A DNA stretch of 11,767 nucleotides from Podila epigama. Taxonomy: Eukaryota; Mortierellomycota; Mortierellomycetes; Mortierellales; Mortierellaceae. This document shows, piece by piece, positions 1 through 8,780 of the stretch. The stretch spans positions 1-11,767 of the forward strand of contig JAAAVE010000837.1 in the NCBI GenBank assembly GCA_015679605.1, written 5' to 3'. Positions within the stretch are counted from its first letter, which is position 1; each line of letters starts with the position of its first letter. The translations under genes were made by a program, and so were the position numbers. Under the pieces are notes generated by a model. It did not search any database. It saw only the letters and a program-made list of their open reading frames with translations, and was not told the DNA's origin.

Positions 1-1474
1 CAGAGAAGGGTGCCTTGGCCGCCGACGTGTCGAATTGAGGCGTCTCCCCATCCACTGCAGGTCCCCTATGTCTCGAGTCAACATTGCTGAATGAAACCCT
101 GGCGGAAATCGGCCCAAGGGTGGGATCCAACACGCCCTGGTTAGCGTTCGCAGTATGGTCATTATCCAAACGTTCAGTGTTAGAGCGGGATTGTGGTGGA
201 TCAACAGTGTCGGCCAAGGAAACCCGACGAGAAGAGTTTTGAAGTGACAATTCTTGCGCTCTTTCAATTTCCTGGACGGTGAAGTGGCCTGTCGTAAGAG
301 GTCGACGATCCATCTCAAGCTGGTGCGATTGAAGCAAAGTCGAGCCAGCCGATGGTGTGTCGCCGCGAAAGAGTAGATTGTTAATCTGGTTCTCGATATC
401 TTTGATCTGGACGTTTTGCTGCGCGTTCTGATCTGGAATTCGAGTCTCGTGACGCTGAGAGTCTTGTGCAGATGACAAGGCAGCTTGATGTTGTGGGTAT
501 TGTTGCTGTTGCTGCTGCTGTTGTTGTTGTAGCTGCTGCTGGTGCTGATGTTGCATGAACATGTGATGGTGCAAATTCTGATGCTGTTGCTGATGCTGAT
601 GCTGTTGCATTTGCTGCTGTTCGTGTACACTGTGGTGAAAAGGTGTCATCTGGCTAGGCTGCGGGAGTGGAGAACCTGTTCGTGCTTGATCTGATAGTGG
701 CATGGGCAAATGACCGAATCCCGGTGGTGGATTTATCCGGTTGACTGGCACAAATACCACGCCGTTAGGCGTCTGCATTGGCACAAGGGAAGGGTCGAAG
801 CTTTGGTTGACGTGAGGAGGATTGAACATGGACAGGTACTTCATCATAGGCGACGGAGGATTCATCCCATAGGGCAGCGACCCCATTGAATGTTTGTCCA
901 AGGGTGATCGACTGACACTCTCCGGTATCGAAGGTGAATTCGTCCGTAAAGTATTCAGCGATTCACTGTTGTGTTCCTGTGGTTGGTCTTTGTCGATGCT
1001 CCCGCTGTCAGGTGTGCCTGACTGGAGACGAAGGGACGCGATTCCATCAGCCAAACTGTCTTGTTGTTGATGCTGTAACATTTGTTGCTGCAGATGCTGC
1101 TGTTGTTGCTGTTGTTGCTGTTGTTGCTGTTGTTGCTGTTGTTGATGTTGTTGTGCCAAAAACATTTGCTGTTGGTGCATCATGTGTTGTATCTGCATGG
1201 GAGACATGAACGGCATCATATTTGGGGGCATCATGGGCGGAAATGGATGCTGATGATTATGATACTGCTGTTGCTGTTGCTGCTGTTGCTGCTGCTGCTG
1301 TTGTTGATGTTGATGTTGCTGTTGTTGCTGCTGCTCTTGTCCATCGTGGAGAATCCGAGTTGGTGGCAAATCAGCATTCTGTTGCAACTGGGCTGACCCA
1401 TCCTGTTGCTGCTGCTGCTGCTGCTGCTGTGAATTAGGGAATGCAGGGCTGGAGGCCCTTGAGGATGACGACAT
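1..1474 (-). CDS. Gln/His-rich disordered protein, N-terminal part (runs off left edge)
   Basis: The minus strand is open from an ATG at 1474-1472 to the window edge, 491 codons without a stop or evident intron. I do not recognise the family. The protein begins MSSSSRASSPAFPNS and has four long glutamine tracts: about residues 16-24 (Q9), 57-70 (Q14), 111-126 (Q16) and 316-325 (Q10). Between them are His-, Met- and Pro-rich spacers with many Ser-Pro sites. Past residue 345 the composition becomes more ordinary, with two possible short helices: around 351-364 (sequence QIKDIENQINNLLF) and 399-411 (TVQEIERAQELSL). Such proteins are often transcription or mRNA-metabolism factors, but that is inference only. 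The frame upstream of the ATG is closed by a TGA at 1522-1520. A TTCACAG acceptor-like site lies between that stop and the ATG, so an upstream exon is possible. An out-of-frame ATG at 1602-1600 opens an ORF overlapping the start. The C-terminus lies outside the window. Confidence 0.8.
   Translation of the reverse strand, partial: MSSSSRASSPAFPNSQQQQQQQQQDGSAQLQQNADLPPTRILHDGQEQQQQQQHQHQQQQQQQQQQQQQQYHNHQHPFPPMMPPNMMPFMSPMQIQHMMHQQQMFLAQQHQQQQQQQQQQQQQQQQHLQQQMLQHQQQDSLADGIASLRLQSGTPDSGSIDKDQPQEHNSESLNTLRTNSPSIPESVSRSPLDKHSMGSLPYGMNPPSPMMKYLSMFNPPHVNQSFDPSLVPMQTPNGVVFVPVNRINPPPGFGHLPMPLSDQARTGSPLPQPSQMTPFHHSVHEQQQMQQHQHQQQHQNLHHHMFMQHQHQQQLQQQQQQQQQQYPQHQAALSSAQDSQRHETRIPDQNAQQNVQIKDIENQINNLLFRGDTPSAGSTLLQSHQLEMDRRPLTTGHFTVQEIERAQELSLQNSSRRVSLADTVDPPQSRSNTERLDNDHTANANQGVLDPTLGPISARVSFSNVDSRHRGPAVDGETPQFDTSAAKAPFS
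1097..1339 (-). repeat. CAG/CAA glutamine-codon repeat tracts
   Basis: Two mixed CAG/CAA tracts lie inside the Gln-rich gene: 1097-1144 (16 Gln codons) and 1265-1339 (14 Gln codons, then Gln interspersed with His). Two further tracts lie at 500-529 and 1403-1429. The 1097-1144 tract has a regular 9-bp rhythm (CAACAACAG on the coding strand). The tract at 1403-1429 holds seven pure CAG codons in a row. In other frames these repeats read as Leu, Val/Ala or Ser/Asn runs, which are artefacts. Confidence 0.9.
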
Positions 1475-2014
1475 TTCCGGTGCTGCCTGTGAATCCGAAA
1501 CCAGCTTGGTGACAAAGGATCAGGCAGATCTTTTGTGCAGTTTGCAATACAATGAGTTGGGTATGTGTGATCAGTCAAGGAACGCGTAACGTATGGTTCC
1601 AAGTAACCGGATCAGGGATCACGATCGGGAAACAGGACCAGGGAGGATCGTTAACAGTCAACCGACCGGGAATGACGTTCGGTGCAAAAACTTTTTTTGC
1701 AAATGCGAAAGGAGGGAGGGATGAGGTGAAGGTTGGAAGAGAATGCACTCTCAGACAAAATCAGCGCATGGGTAAAAAAAAAAAAGTGTGAGGATGCGTG
1801 GAAGAGCTGTGGAGTACACCAAAGAAACAAGGAAAAATTATGTGATGACCCTTAATAATGGCCATGGAACGTATTTTTTTATTACGAGCTCAAATGAATG
1901 GCATTCTCGCAAAGAGTCCGAGCGTCTGTGAGCCCTACCAAGCTACCAAGTGAGGGACAATTTTTATTCTTTGCTCCTTTGCTCCCTTTGCTCCATTGCT
2001 GCTACCAGGTGTTG
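1475..2014. other. Intergenic: upstream region of the Gln-rich gene
   Basis: No gene is supported here. The stretch should hold the promoter and 5' leader of the Gln-rich gene and the 3' end of the small ORF to its right. It contains several GATC-rich words around 1609-1650, an A-run near 1774, and a triple TTTGCTCC repeat at 1970-1994. Confidence 0.6.
1962..1967 (-). terminator. Candidate poly(A) signal AATAAA
   Basis: The minus strand reads AGAATAAAAATTG. The hexamer lies about 47 nt past the stop codon of the small ORF at 2015-2281, a normal distance for its 3' end. A single hexamer in AT-rich DNA is weak evidence. Confidence 0.4.
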
Positions 2015-2281
2015 TTAGGTATGCCGTGATCGTGATGGACAAGGACCATTGATGAAGCCAAGCTCAAACTTGGTCAACAATTGGGTTATACGTGGCTCAG
2101 CTGGTGTTTGTGGAATGTCAGTGAGAGGATAAGGATCTGGATATATCTCTGAAGTGTAACAAGAGACCGCCTTTGAGTCAAGATTGGGGTAGGGATGACA
2201 CATGGTACATGGTTGAACATGGGGGCATTTGAATGGATTGTTTCGTGGACCACAAGGTCGGATGCGGATTGATTGTGACAT
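2015..2281 (-). CDS. Hypothetical small Cys/Pro-rich protein (88 aa)
   Basis: I do not recognise this ORF and it may not be real. It starts at ATG 2281-2279 and ends with TAA at 2017-2015. The product is hydrophilic and rich in Pro, Ser and Cys. The first half holds Cys residues spaced as C-x8-C-x5-C-x2-C (about residues 10-28), with two more near 42 and 83. There is no signal peptide or membrane segment. Supporting a gene, a tandem TATA-like element lies about 95 nt upstream on the same strand and AATAAA lies about 47 nt downstream; codon use is mixed and unremarkable. Against it, no family is evident and the ATG sits just after an ACACAG acceptor-like site, so it could be the last exon of a longer transcript from further right. 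Confidence 0.35.
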   Translation of the reverse strand: MSQSIRIRPCGPRNNPFKCPHVQPCTMCHPYPNLDSKAVSCYTSEIYPDPYPLTDIPQTPAEPRITQLLTKFELGFINGPCPSRSRHT

Positions 2282-2736
2282 GTCCTGTGTTATGTATGTT
2301 CTGTTTGTTTGTTTTTCTCATGGAATAATGTAACGAATGCGCTTTTAACTCGACCATGTCTTTTTGTTTGCTCACTATTTATACCATTTATACCTCGCCT
2401 AACTTTCAGCTCATACACGTCAATGAAAAAGGAAAATAAAATAAAAAAAAGCCAACACACACTGTGTCTTTCGTTCAGTTCCTGAAAGAGCGTGCACATC
2501 CTTTTATCCTTTTGTAGAATATCCATTGACAGACCTCTCGCTGGCCATTTGTCATCCTTGATTTTGACCGCTTGGACGGCTAATGTAGCCTCTTTGGAAA
2601 AAGTACAAAAATGCGTGCTTTTTTCTTTCATTTAATTGATTGTGTTGGTCGCAAAAAAATAAAGGGTTGATGGAACTGAAGGAAATGCATAATAAAGATT
2701 AGGGTAACCATAAGTGGAAAAGACCATCTCCACTTA
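2282..2736. other. Intergenic: RPB3 3' flank and upstream of the small ORF
   Basis: This gap is AT-rich. It holds the tandem TATA-like element (2375-2393) and the RPB3 3' untranslated region with a hairpin next to the stop codon. A 113-codon minus-strand ORF at 2290-2631 is open but has no recognisable motif, and it overlaps the TATA-like element. Confidence 0.5.
2375..2393 (-). promoter_or_regulatory. Tandem TATA-box-like element
   Basis: On the minus strand the sequence reads GGTATAAATGGTATAAATAG, giving two TATAAAT words 10 bp apart. They lie about 95 nt upstream of the ATG of the small ORF at 2281. This would suit a core promoter for that ORF, although AT-rich intergenic DNA can produce such words by chance. 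Confidence 0.35.
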
Positions 2737-2737
2737 T
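2710..2737 (-). other. Perfect 9-bp inverted repeat at the RPB3 stop codon
   Basis: ATAAGTGGA (2710-2718) and TCCACTTAT (2729-2737) are exact reverse complements separated by 10 nt. The right arm ends at the last base of the RPB3 TAA. In the mRNA this would be a stem-loop beginning at the stop codon. Its function is unknown. Confidence 0.6.
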
Positions 2738-4119
2738 TAGTATCCCCAGCGCTGCGTATCCTCCTTGAATTCATCGTCCAGCTTGATTTGGAGTCCTCCA
2801 AGTTTGTCCTGCATAATTGTCATGGCTCGAAGGACAACATCTTCTGGCTTCATACATCCGGATGTCTATGCATATTGAGAAATGAACAAGAAAAGCAATG
2901 TCAATGCCTGTACACTATGCGACCCATCCTCTTGTTGAAAACTATGGAAACCGAGGGGGGTACGACTTTGATATATACCTCCAGTTCAATATAGTATTTG
3001 TCAGGCTTGGCGTTGTAATCAAATGGTTCGTTGGGATCGACAGGAGTTTCTTCTGCTGCATTAGCAGAGACACCCCATTCTGTCTTTTCGTCTTCTTCGA
3101 TCCAGTAATGAGAATGGCGCAGTCTGTTATATGGATCATATTCGAATGAAACACCGTAGACTGGGCTCCACTTGGCGTGCTCCTTTGCGACTCCCTTCTT
3201 GGCCACACACTTGAGTTTCAACTCCTGTCCCGGACGCATCTTTACGATCAGGATAGGATGGGTGTTGTCTAGGTTGTTTAAAACAAAGGCATGTATTAGT
3301 AACTCCAAACGATGGTGCAATAAATTTGAACAAAGATCTACCTGTAGGCCCGATTCAAACAGCATACCATCAGACACTGGCCGCACACTCTCGTCACTGC
3401 TAATCAAATCCAGACTCGTCACCTGCCGGGTCTTATCGATTGTAGGATCATTCATGTCCTCAAAGTCCACATTAACCTTGACATGCAATGACAAGACAAC
3501 TGAGCAGTTTTGACAAAAATTGGTGCAAGTGCAGTCCTAAATATACAAAGAGAGTGTGTCAGTCAATGAATGATATATAGAATGCTCGAGAACAAAAATC
3601 TCATTCTTTGAGCCACATACGCGTGTATACTGAATGCGGTCGACGTCGTAGCTGGTCAGAGGGATCATTCCGAGACGGTGAGCAATAAACTCGTCTGTCA
3701 ACACAGTAGAATTTATCTCAATCTCGACGGTGTCGATAGCTAGCAAAGTTGACAAGGAAAAAAAAGAAGGCCAGGTGTGAGCCAGCCGAGAAAAAAGGTG
3801 TACAGGTGCGTGAACGTCTGGCAAAGAGCAGCTAGAGTCTCTTGTTGAAACATGACGTTGGACTTTGATGAGTATGAACTTACCCATCGTGGGCACCTCA
3901 GCAATCATGATGCGACGAAGAGCATTGGCCACACTAAACAGACAACAAGAAAGTGTCCAAGGATAAGCCAATCGCCCGCCAGCCAACCATGTAAATCAAT
4001 CAGTCAAGACTATAATCTCTTTTTTACCTGAGATCAGTATTGCTCAGCACAAACTTCATGCTATCTTTCTTGAGCGATCTGATCTGAACCTCAGGCCCGC
4101 CATTGTTGTAGATGTCCAT
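2737..4119 (-). CDS. RPB3: RNA polymerase II subunit RPB3 (6 exons, 282 aa)
   Basis: This subunit pairs with RPB11 to form the alpha-like assembly platform of nuclear RNA polymerase II. Exons, in coding order on the minus strand, are 4119-4028, 3933-3884, 3739-3621, 3536-3368, 3268-2979 and 2865-2737. Every junction is GT-AG and in phase (849 nt including TAA). The introns are 94, 144, 84, 99 and 113 nt. Family hallmarks are VANALRR (residues 32-38), the [13 protein letters not shown] block (63-75), the zinc loop DCTC..FC..C with Cys 89, 91, 95 and 98, the block [11 protein letters not shown] (167-177) followed by FEYDP, and the segment [15 protein letters not shown]. The RPC40/RPAC1 paralogue of Pol I/III is less likely because the zinc loop and the KEHAKW block match RPB3. 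The C-terminus is short, ending soon after the last conserved helix and without the yeast tail. The divergent upstream region to the right is shared with the bZIP gene. Confidence 0.95.
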
Positions 4120-4358
4120 GTTGTCGTGAGAGTTGAAAATGGGATGCGCAGGGGATTAAGATTTGTTGATGGCGTAGATGCCTAATGACAAGAAACAGAG
4201 GCAAAAACCTCTTGAAGAGGGAGAGATGATCACGTGAAGATATTTCGTTTTACGGGAGTTGTCTGCCCTCTTGAATCGGTAATCTGAATAGAGACTCTGA
4301 CAAGCTCGAAATCAAAAAGTTTGTTTGTTTGAGAAATCGAGCTGACTTGAAATATCGA

Positions 4359-4371
4359 ATATCGCCGATAT
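4359..4371. promoter_or_regulatory. 13-bp palindrome upstream of RPB3
   Basis: ATATCG-C-CGATAT is a perfect inverted repeat about 240 bp upstream of the RPB3 start codon. A further ATATCG half-site sits immediately beside it at 4352-4357. It could be a dimeric factor site. No factor is known to me for it. Confidence 0.3.
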
Positions 4372-6486
4372 ACACTCCATCGTGTGCGGCGCTGATGTGG
4401 ATGACGATGTATTTCATGCGAACAATTTTCAATAAATACACAATAGCTATCCAGGTACGTACAACACTGCAATAAATATGCCTTGCGCCCACGCCCACTT
4501 GATGTCAGCTTTGTCGATCGTTGGGCGAAATTTCTTTAATTGAGTTTAACGTTTCTTAAAAGACAACAAATATGCTTCGTGACAACACTTGTGCGAGAAT
4601 GTTGGACCAAATAGAAACAAAAGGAAAACGTCAAATAAACATTTTCAGGAACATTTGATTTTCTTTTTCTTATTTTTTCCCACTCTATTTGTGAATATTC
4701 CCAAATTTGATTTAGTCTAAAAAAAAAAAAAAAAAAATGGACAGGGTTCTCTGAGCATCACCTGGGTCCTGGTCCCACCCTGAAAGAGTAAAAGAGTAAA
4801 GCGTTCACTGTCTTCACTATGACTTCATTAGAAGGACCATGACATCAGAGGACAGAATGCGTTTTTTTTAAAAAAAAAAAAAAAAATTGGGTTTGCATTT
4901 GTGTTTTGATTTCTGTCAGTCTGCACACAGACATATTCACCTGTTTCCCGCACTTTCGCTAAACTTAATGCGGCTAGAGAGAAAAAAAAATAGGATTTTC
5001 GGTCAAGACAGAGGGAGAAAGACCCTCATGCAAAATGCAATACTATTATCATTGTTGTCTTTCAAAAAAGAAGCCTTCTATTGACTCTGTCTAATTTATC
5101 GGGGTCAGTAAGATCGTCACTGTTGAATACATATCTCATACTTTTTGTTGTCACCATGACCCAAGAAATTGGTATGGTTGTGGGCGTAGCTTAATTTGAC
5201 GCATAACGTGCTTTATGCTAATAGGTTTATGATAAACATAGTGCGTAAAAGACAAATGAATCGACATTGATTCAAAGACGTCCACCACAGCAAGAGGCAT
5301 TCCTGACTGCTCCTTCCATAGGCATCCATAGGAGAGAAGAGAAAAGGGGAGAGTGAAAAAAAAATGAGACGCAGAAACGCACATGAACTGAAAAAAAAGG
5401 AGAGCTCAGGGAAAAAGTGGGCAGTAGAACAGCAAAAGAAAAAGACACATCTGCGGGGTCAGAAGGTGGGGAAAAACCGGTTTCTCCGTGTTGTTCAAGC
5501 CAAAAAAGCGGATTTAAAGTTTTCGTCCGACTTGGATTGTCTGCCCCTCCTGTAATTGACAACGTTCTTTCAGATTTCCCATGCAATTATCCAATTGTCA
5601 ATTGTCGATAAAGTTTTTTTTTTTTTTTTTTTTGTGTCTGTGTTGTCGTTGTCTGTCTTCAACCTGACCCAATCGGCCAACCAACCACCCAGCCAGCATA
5701 ATCCTGTCCATTCTCTTCCCCTCCTCCGATCCCATGTTTTATTATTGTGAGAGCCTTGTAATAAACCATCATGGCATCAGATGGGAGACGACAACTCTGA
5801 GACCTGACGCCAACGTCTTGAGAGGTGCACAATTCTTATGACCGTCTTGGTTCCTTTGTTTCTTGCTTGCTCGCTCCTCGTGTGCCAATCTCCATGAGAG
5901 CAGGAAGAGTGACATGGATAGACTGAGATGCATGTTACGTACAATTAAGAGATAAGAAAGGGGATGTGTTGTGTCTTTTGTCTGCACTTTGCGTCAAAGA
6001 TGAAAAGATGAAAATATGAAAGCAACTAAAAAGTGCAACATCGAAATGAAAATACAAAAAGTTATCGGGTATGACCATGGCTTTGAACCCGACCCTGAAC
6101 CTAACCCTGTCTGTCCGTCAACCATGGACCCATGCTGCCATGATAATCGAAAAAAATTGTTGTGGTAGGACAGGGTCATGACAGCGGTTGCTCGTGTTTG
6201 TTTGTTTGTTTGTTGTTCTCACAATACTCAGAAAAAAAAGAAGCATGAACAAGAGGATGGCGTTACATTGAATAAGAATGGGTCGATTGAGAGAATGGAA
6301 TGACGACAAAAGACAGACATCCTTCATTGTGTCCATAAACCCAAGTTTAAACCTTTTTTTTTTCTTTTTTTCTGTCGCCTTCTTTATTTTTCTCTCCTTT
6401 GTGGTTGCACATCCCTTTTCTCCTCGCGGTCTCTTTTACACCATTCATTCGGTCATTTACATTCACACAATCAATCGTACACGTAC

Positions 6487-6518
6487 AATCATTCAATCAT
6501 TCCATCATTCAGTCATTC
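6487..6518 (+). repeat. Four tandem 8-mers ending TCATTC
   Basis: AATCATTC, AATCATTC, CATCATTC and AGTCATTC follow one another without spacing, with related TCATT words just upstream (6441-6460). They sit about 90-120 bp before the TATA box of the bZIP gene. Confidence 0.6.
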
Positions 6519-6607
6519 ATACAGTCAGTAAAAAAAAGCATACACTCACTCGCATTCAATACATTGTCAACCCTGTCCGCTACGACCATCCCTATCCAGC
6601 TAATCAA

Positions 6608-6616
6608 TATAAATAT
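6608..6616 (+). promoter_or_regulatory. TATA box of the bZIP gene
   Basis: TATAAATAT is followed by a pyrimidine-rich stretch of the kind seen at fungal start sites. It lies 242 bp upstream of the start codon, which would give a leader of roughly 200 nt rich in CA and CT. No transcript evidence is available. Confidence 0.5.
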
Positions 6617-6857
6617 CCCTTTCTTTCTCCACCGTTTTCTTCTTTCTTCCTTTCTTCCTTGTCCTCAATCGACACTTCCCACTCTATCATCTTGGCAAGC
6701 GTCTATCTATCCTTTCGTCTCTAACGACACATACGCACACACGCATACACACATTCTCACATACACATTCACACATTCAAATATTCGCACACAGATTCAC
6801 ATAAACGCTTGTCTCGCTCATTTCTGTCGCATTCTACAGTACTCACACACTTGCACC

Positions 6858-8354
6858 ATGGCCTTTGAAAACGAAATCCGTCGAGGTAAAAAAATAACAT
6901 CCTATGCGTACGCATGTCCACTCACACAAAGACGTGCTATTGTCCGTACGATTTATACCTGACATCCTCAACAACCTGAAAACTAACTTTTCCCAACTCC
7001 TATCCTCACGCACACAGATGCTACTCTCACACCTACCCGCTTCCTTCTCGAGTGCGGTGTTTTCACCCCTGGATTCGGGCTCCATCTCGGCGACAGCACC
7101 TTCAGCCCCTTTGATGACACTTACAAGTTCTTAGCCACAGGCACACCCAAGGCAGAACACAACCCTTTCGACTCTTCTTTCCGTGCACCCATCTCTTCAG
7201 ACTCCACCAACAACCGCAAACTACTCGCCACAACCACAGATGCTACAACAGATGCTACAACAGATGCTACAACAGACGCTACTACAGATGCTACAACACA
7301 TGCCGTCGCAAAACAATCGGAATCGGTCACCCGTCATCCTTGGTCTAACCTCAACTTTGACAGCTCTGAACGGATCATGCCACCCATGTCCCCCAACTTT
7401 TCTTACGGTTCATCTTTTTCGCCATCCTCCTCTTCAGCCTCGCCATCCCCTCCACTTCCTTCGCCTCTAATCCAACCCGTCTCACTCCACACAATCCTTC
7501 CACCCATGACTACAGTCACTTCTGCTCCTCATTTTCAACATATCCTCTCGTCTCACAGAATGTCCGTCGACTTGGACATGGCGCTACCTTCTCACTTCAG
7601 CGGCCAGCCCTCACATCTCACAATTTCGCCTACATCATCCTCTATCTCACTCCCTCCTTCAGTCACTCTCCGGAATGACAGCAACCTCTCTGAAATTAAC
7701 CAACAAGACAACATGAATGATGAGGAAATGGAGGATACTTCACCTGCATCATCATCATCTTTTTCTTTGCCCTTGTCCTCCTCTTCTAACTCGATGGATA
7801 TCTCGAGTCCAGACGATATGGACATGAACTCGAACTCGATGGATCCAACCGATGGAGACTCGCCTGCGACCAACAAAGGAGCCTCCACAAAGAACTCTGC
7901 CAACAAGTCTTCTTCTTCAAAAACCAAGACCAGCAGCACTAGGGTAGCGAGCAAGAGTAAAAAGGAGGCGGGCTCCACCAAGGTTTCGACGCGAAAGCGC
8001 GCTACGGAGACACTTTCGCCTGAGGCGAAACGCCAGCGGTTCTTGGAGCGTAACCGCAAGGCGGCATCCAAGTGTCGCGAAAAGAAGAGGCTTCAGACCT
8101 TGGACATTATCAACAACGCCGATGCCATCACAACGCGCAACCAAGAGTTGCGTGAGAATCTTGAGGAGCTGAAAGAACAAGTCCGTCAATTGAAAACACA
8201 GATCCTTGGACATCGCGACTGTGGATGCGAGGTTATCCAAAAGTTTGTCCGCTCTAGCTTTGAAAACGCGTCAATGACCAAGGAATCTTACCCTCCGTCG
8301 TCCTCCCATGCCATGAACTATACGTCAACATCCTCCGAACCGTTTGCATTTTAA
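6858..8354 (+). CDS. ATF/Atf1-type bZIP transcription factor (2 exons, 454 aa)
   Basis: This is a nuclear DNA-binding factor of the ATF2/Atf1 group. Exon 1 is 6858-6885 (nine codons plus one base, start in CACCATGGCC). Exon 2 is 7018-8354. The 132-nt intron has a GTAAAA donor, an ACTAAC branch site at 6982-6987 and a CACACAG acceptor, and the reading phase fits. The bZIP basic region spans about residues 347-368, with the signature N355-x7-R363 (NRKAASKCR). Heptad positions are Ile373, Ile380, Leu387, Leu394 and Leu401. The zipper ends in LKTQILGHRDC, like the LK..LL.AHKDC end of Atf1 and ATF2. The N-terminal two thirds is Ser/Pro-rich, with about a dozen Ser-Pro or Thr-Pro sites, as expected for a stress-MAPK target (inference). 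Residues TPKAEHNPFDSSF near 55-67 resemble the N-terminal block of fungal Atf1 proteins. A Thr-Asp-Ala-Thr repeat occupies about residues 83-102. The Ypd1-like gene follows on the same strand. Confidence 0.9.
7236..7295 (+). repeat. 12-bp coding minisatellite (five copies, Thr-Asp-Ala-Thr)
   Basis: The unit ACAGATGCTACA occurs five times in tandem. The fourth copy has two substitutions (GAC and ACT), both synonymous, and the other copies are identical. Because the unit is four codons long, copy-number change keeps the bZIP reading frame. Confidence 0.9.
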
Positions 8355-8780
8355 TGACTAAAGTGTGCCACGGACCTCTTTTCTTTCTCTATTTTCTTTT
8401 TTTTTTTTCCCCTGGGGGACCATTTTAATGCCAGATTCATGATTCTCCACTCACATTGCATGACAACCCACGCCATCACTCGCATTTTCATCATTGCATC
8501 CCCATTTACCTCTCCACAATTGATCCACTCTGTACAATAGTCTCTTCACACTAATCGCGTTTAGCGCATCCAGTTTGTATATATTTGACAACAATTGAAA
8601 TGCTGATAAACAATTTTTTAGCACACATTTATTTGATGTATCTTTGAACCTTTGGTATCATTGAGCGCATTAACAGGGGGGACTTGCCAACATGGAGAGA
8701 GAAAGAGAGAGAGAGGATGTGTGTGAATGTGTGAGTGAGCAGGGGCATACCAACTAAAATGGTAAGCATGCACAATGACG

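Larger units (their letters stand above)
4120..6857. other. 2.7 kb divergent intergenic region, RPB3 to bZIP gene
   Basis: I see no protein gene, tRNA or mobile element that I can support here. The left part serves as the RPB3 upstream region and holds a 13-bp palindrome (4359-4371) and an 82-codon minus-strand ORF (4250-4498) of unknown meaning. The middle has long homopolymers (A19 at 4719-4737, T8A17 at 4862-4886, T20 at 5614-5633), a telomere-like word near 6086-6110 and GTTT repeats near 6195. The right part, from about 6350, is pyrimidine-rich, with a TATA box and CA/CT-rich leader before the bZIP start codon. Confidence 0.7.

Noticed and set aside
1082-1602. Leu-rich, Val/Ala-rich and Ser/Asn-rich ORFs on both strands over the repeats
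   Set aside because: They are other-frame readings of the CAG/CAA tracts. The Gln frame is the only one open from 1474 to the window edge.
2290-2631. 113-codon minus-strand ORF
   Set aside because: No motif is recognisable, part of it is low complexity, and it runs across the TATA-like pair. I could not support it as a gene.
3341-3342. CAG|GTAGAT as the donor of RPB3 exon 4
   Set aside because: It looks like a donor, but joining it to the acceptor at 3269 shifts the frame. The GTATGC donor at 3367 restores the conserved HPILIVK frame.
6278-6962. Plus-strand ORFs of 148 and 187 codons before the bZIP start
   Set aside because: Their products are low-complexity readings of CT/CA-rich leader DNA, and the longer one runs across the bZIP first exon in the wrong frame.
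7121-7330. Minus-strand ORF with a repeated Val-Ala-Ser pattern
   Set aside because: It is the antisense of the Thr-Asp-Ala-Thr minisatellite inside the bZIP coding exon.
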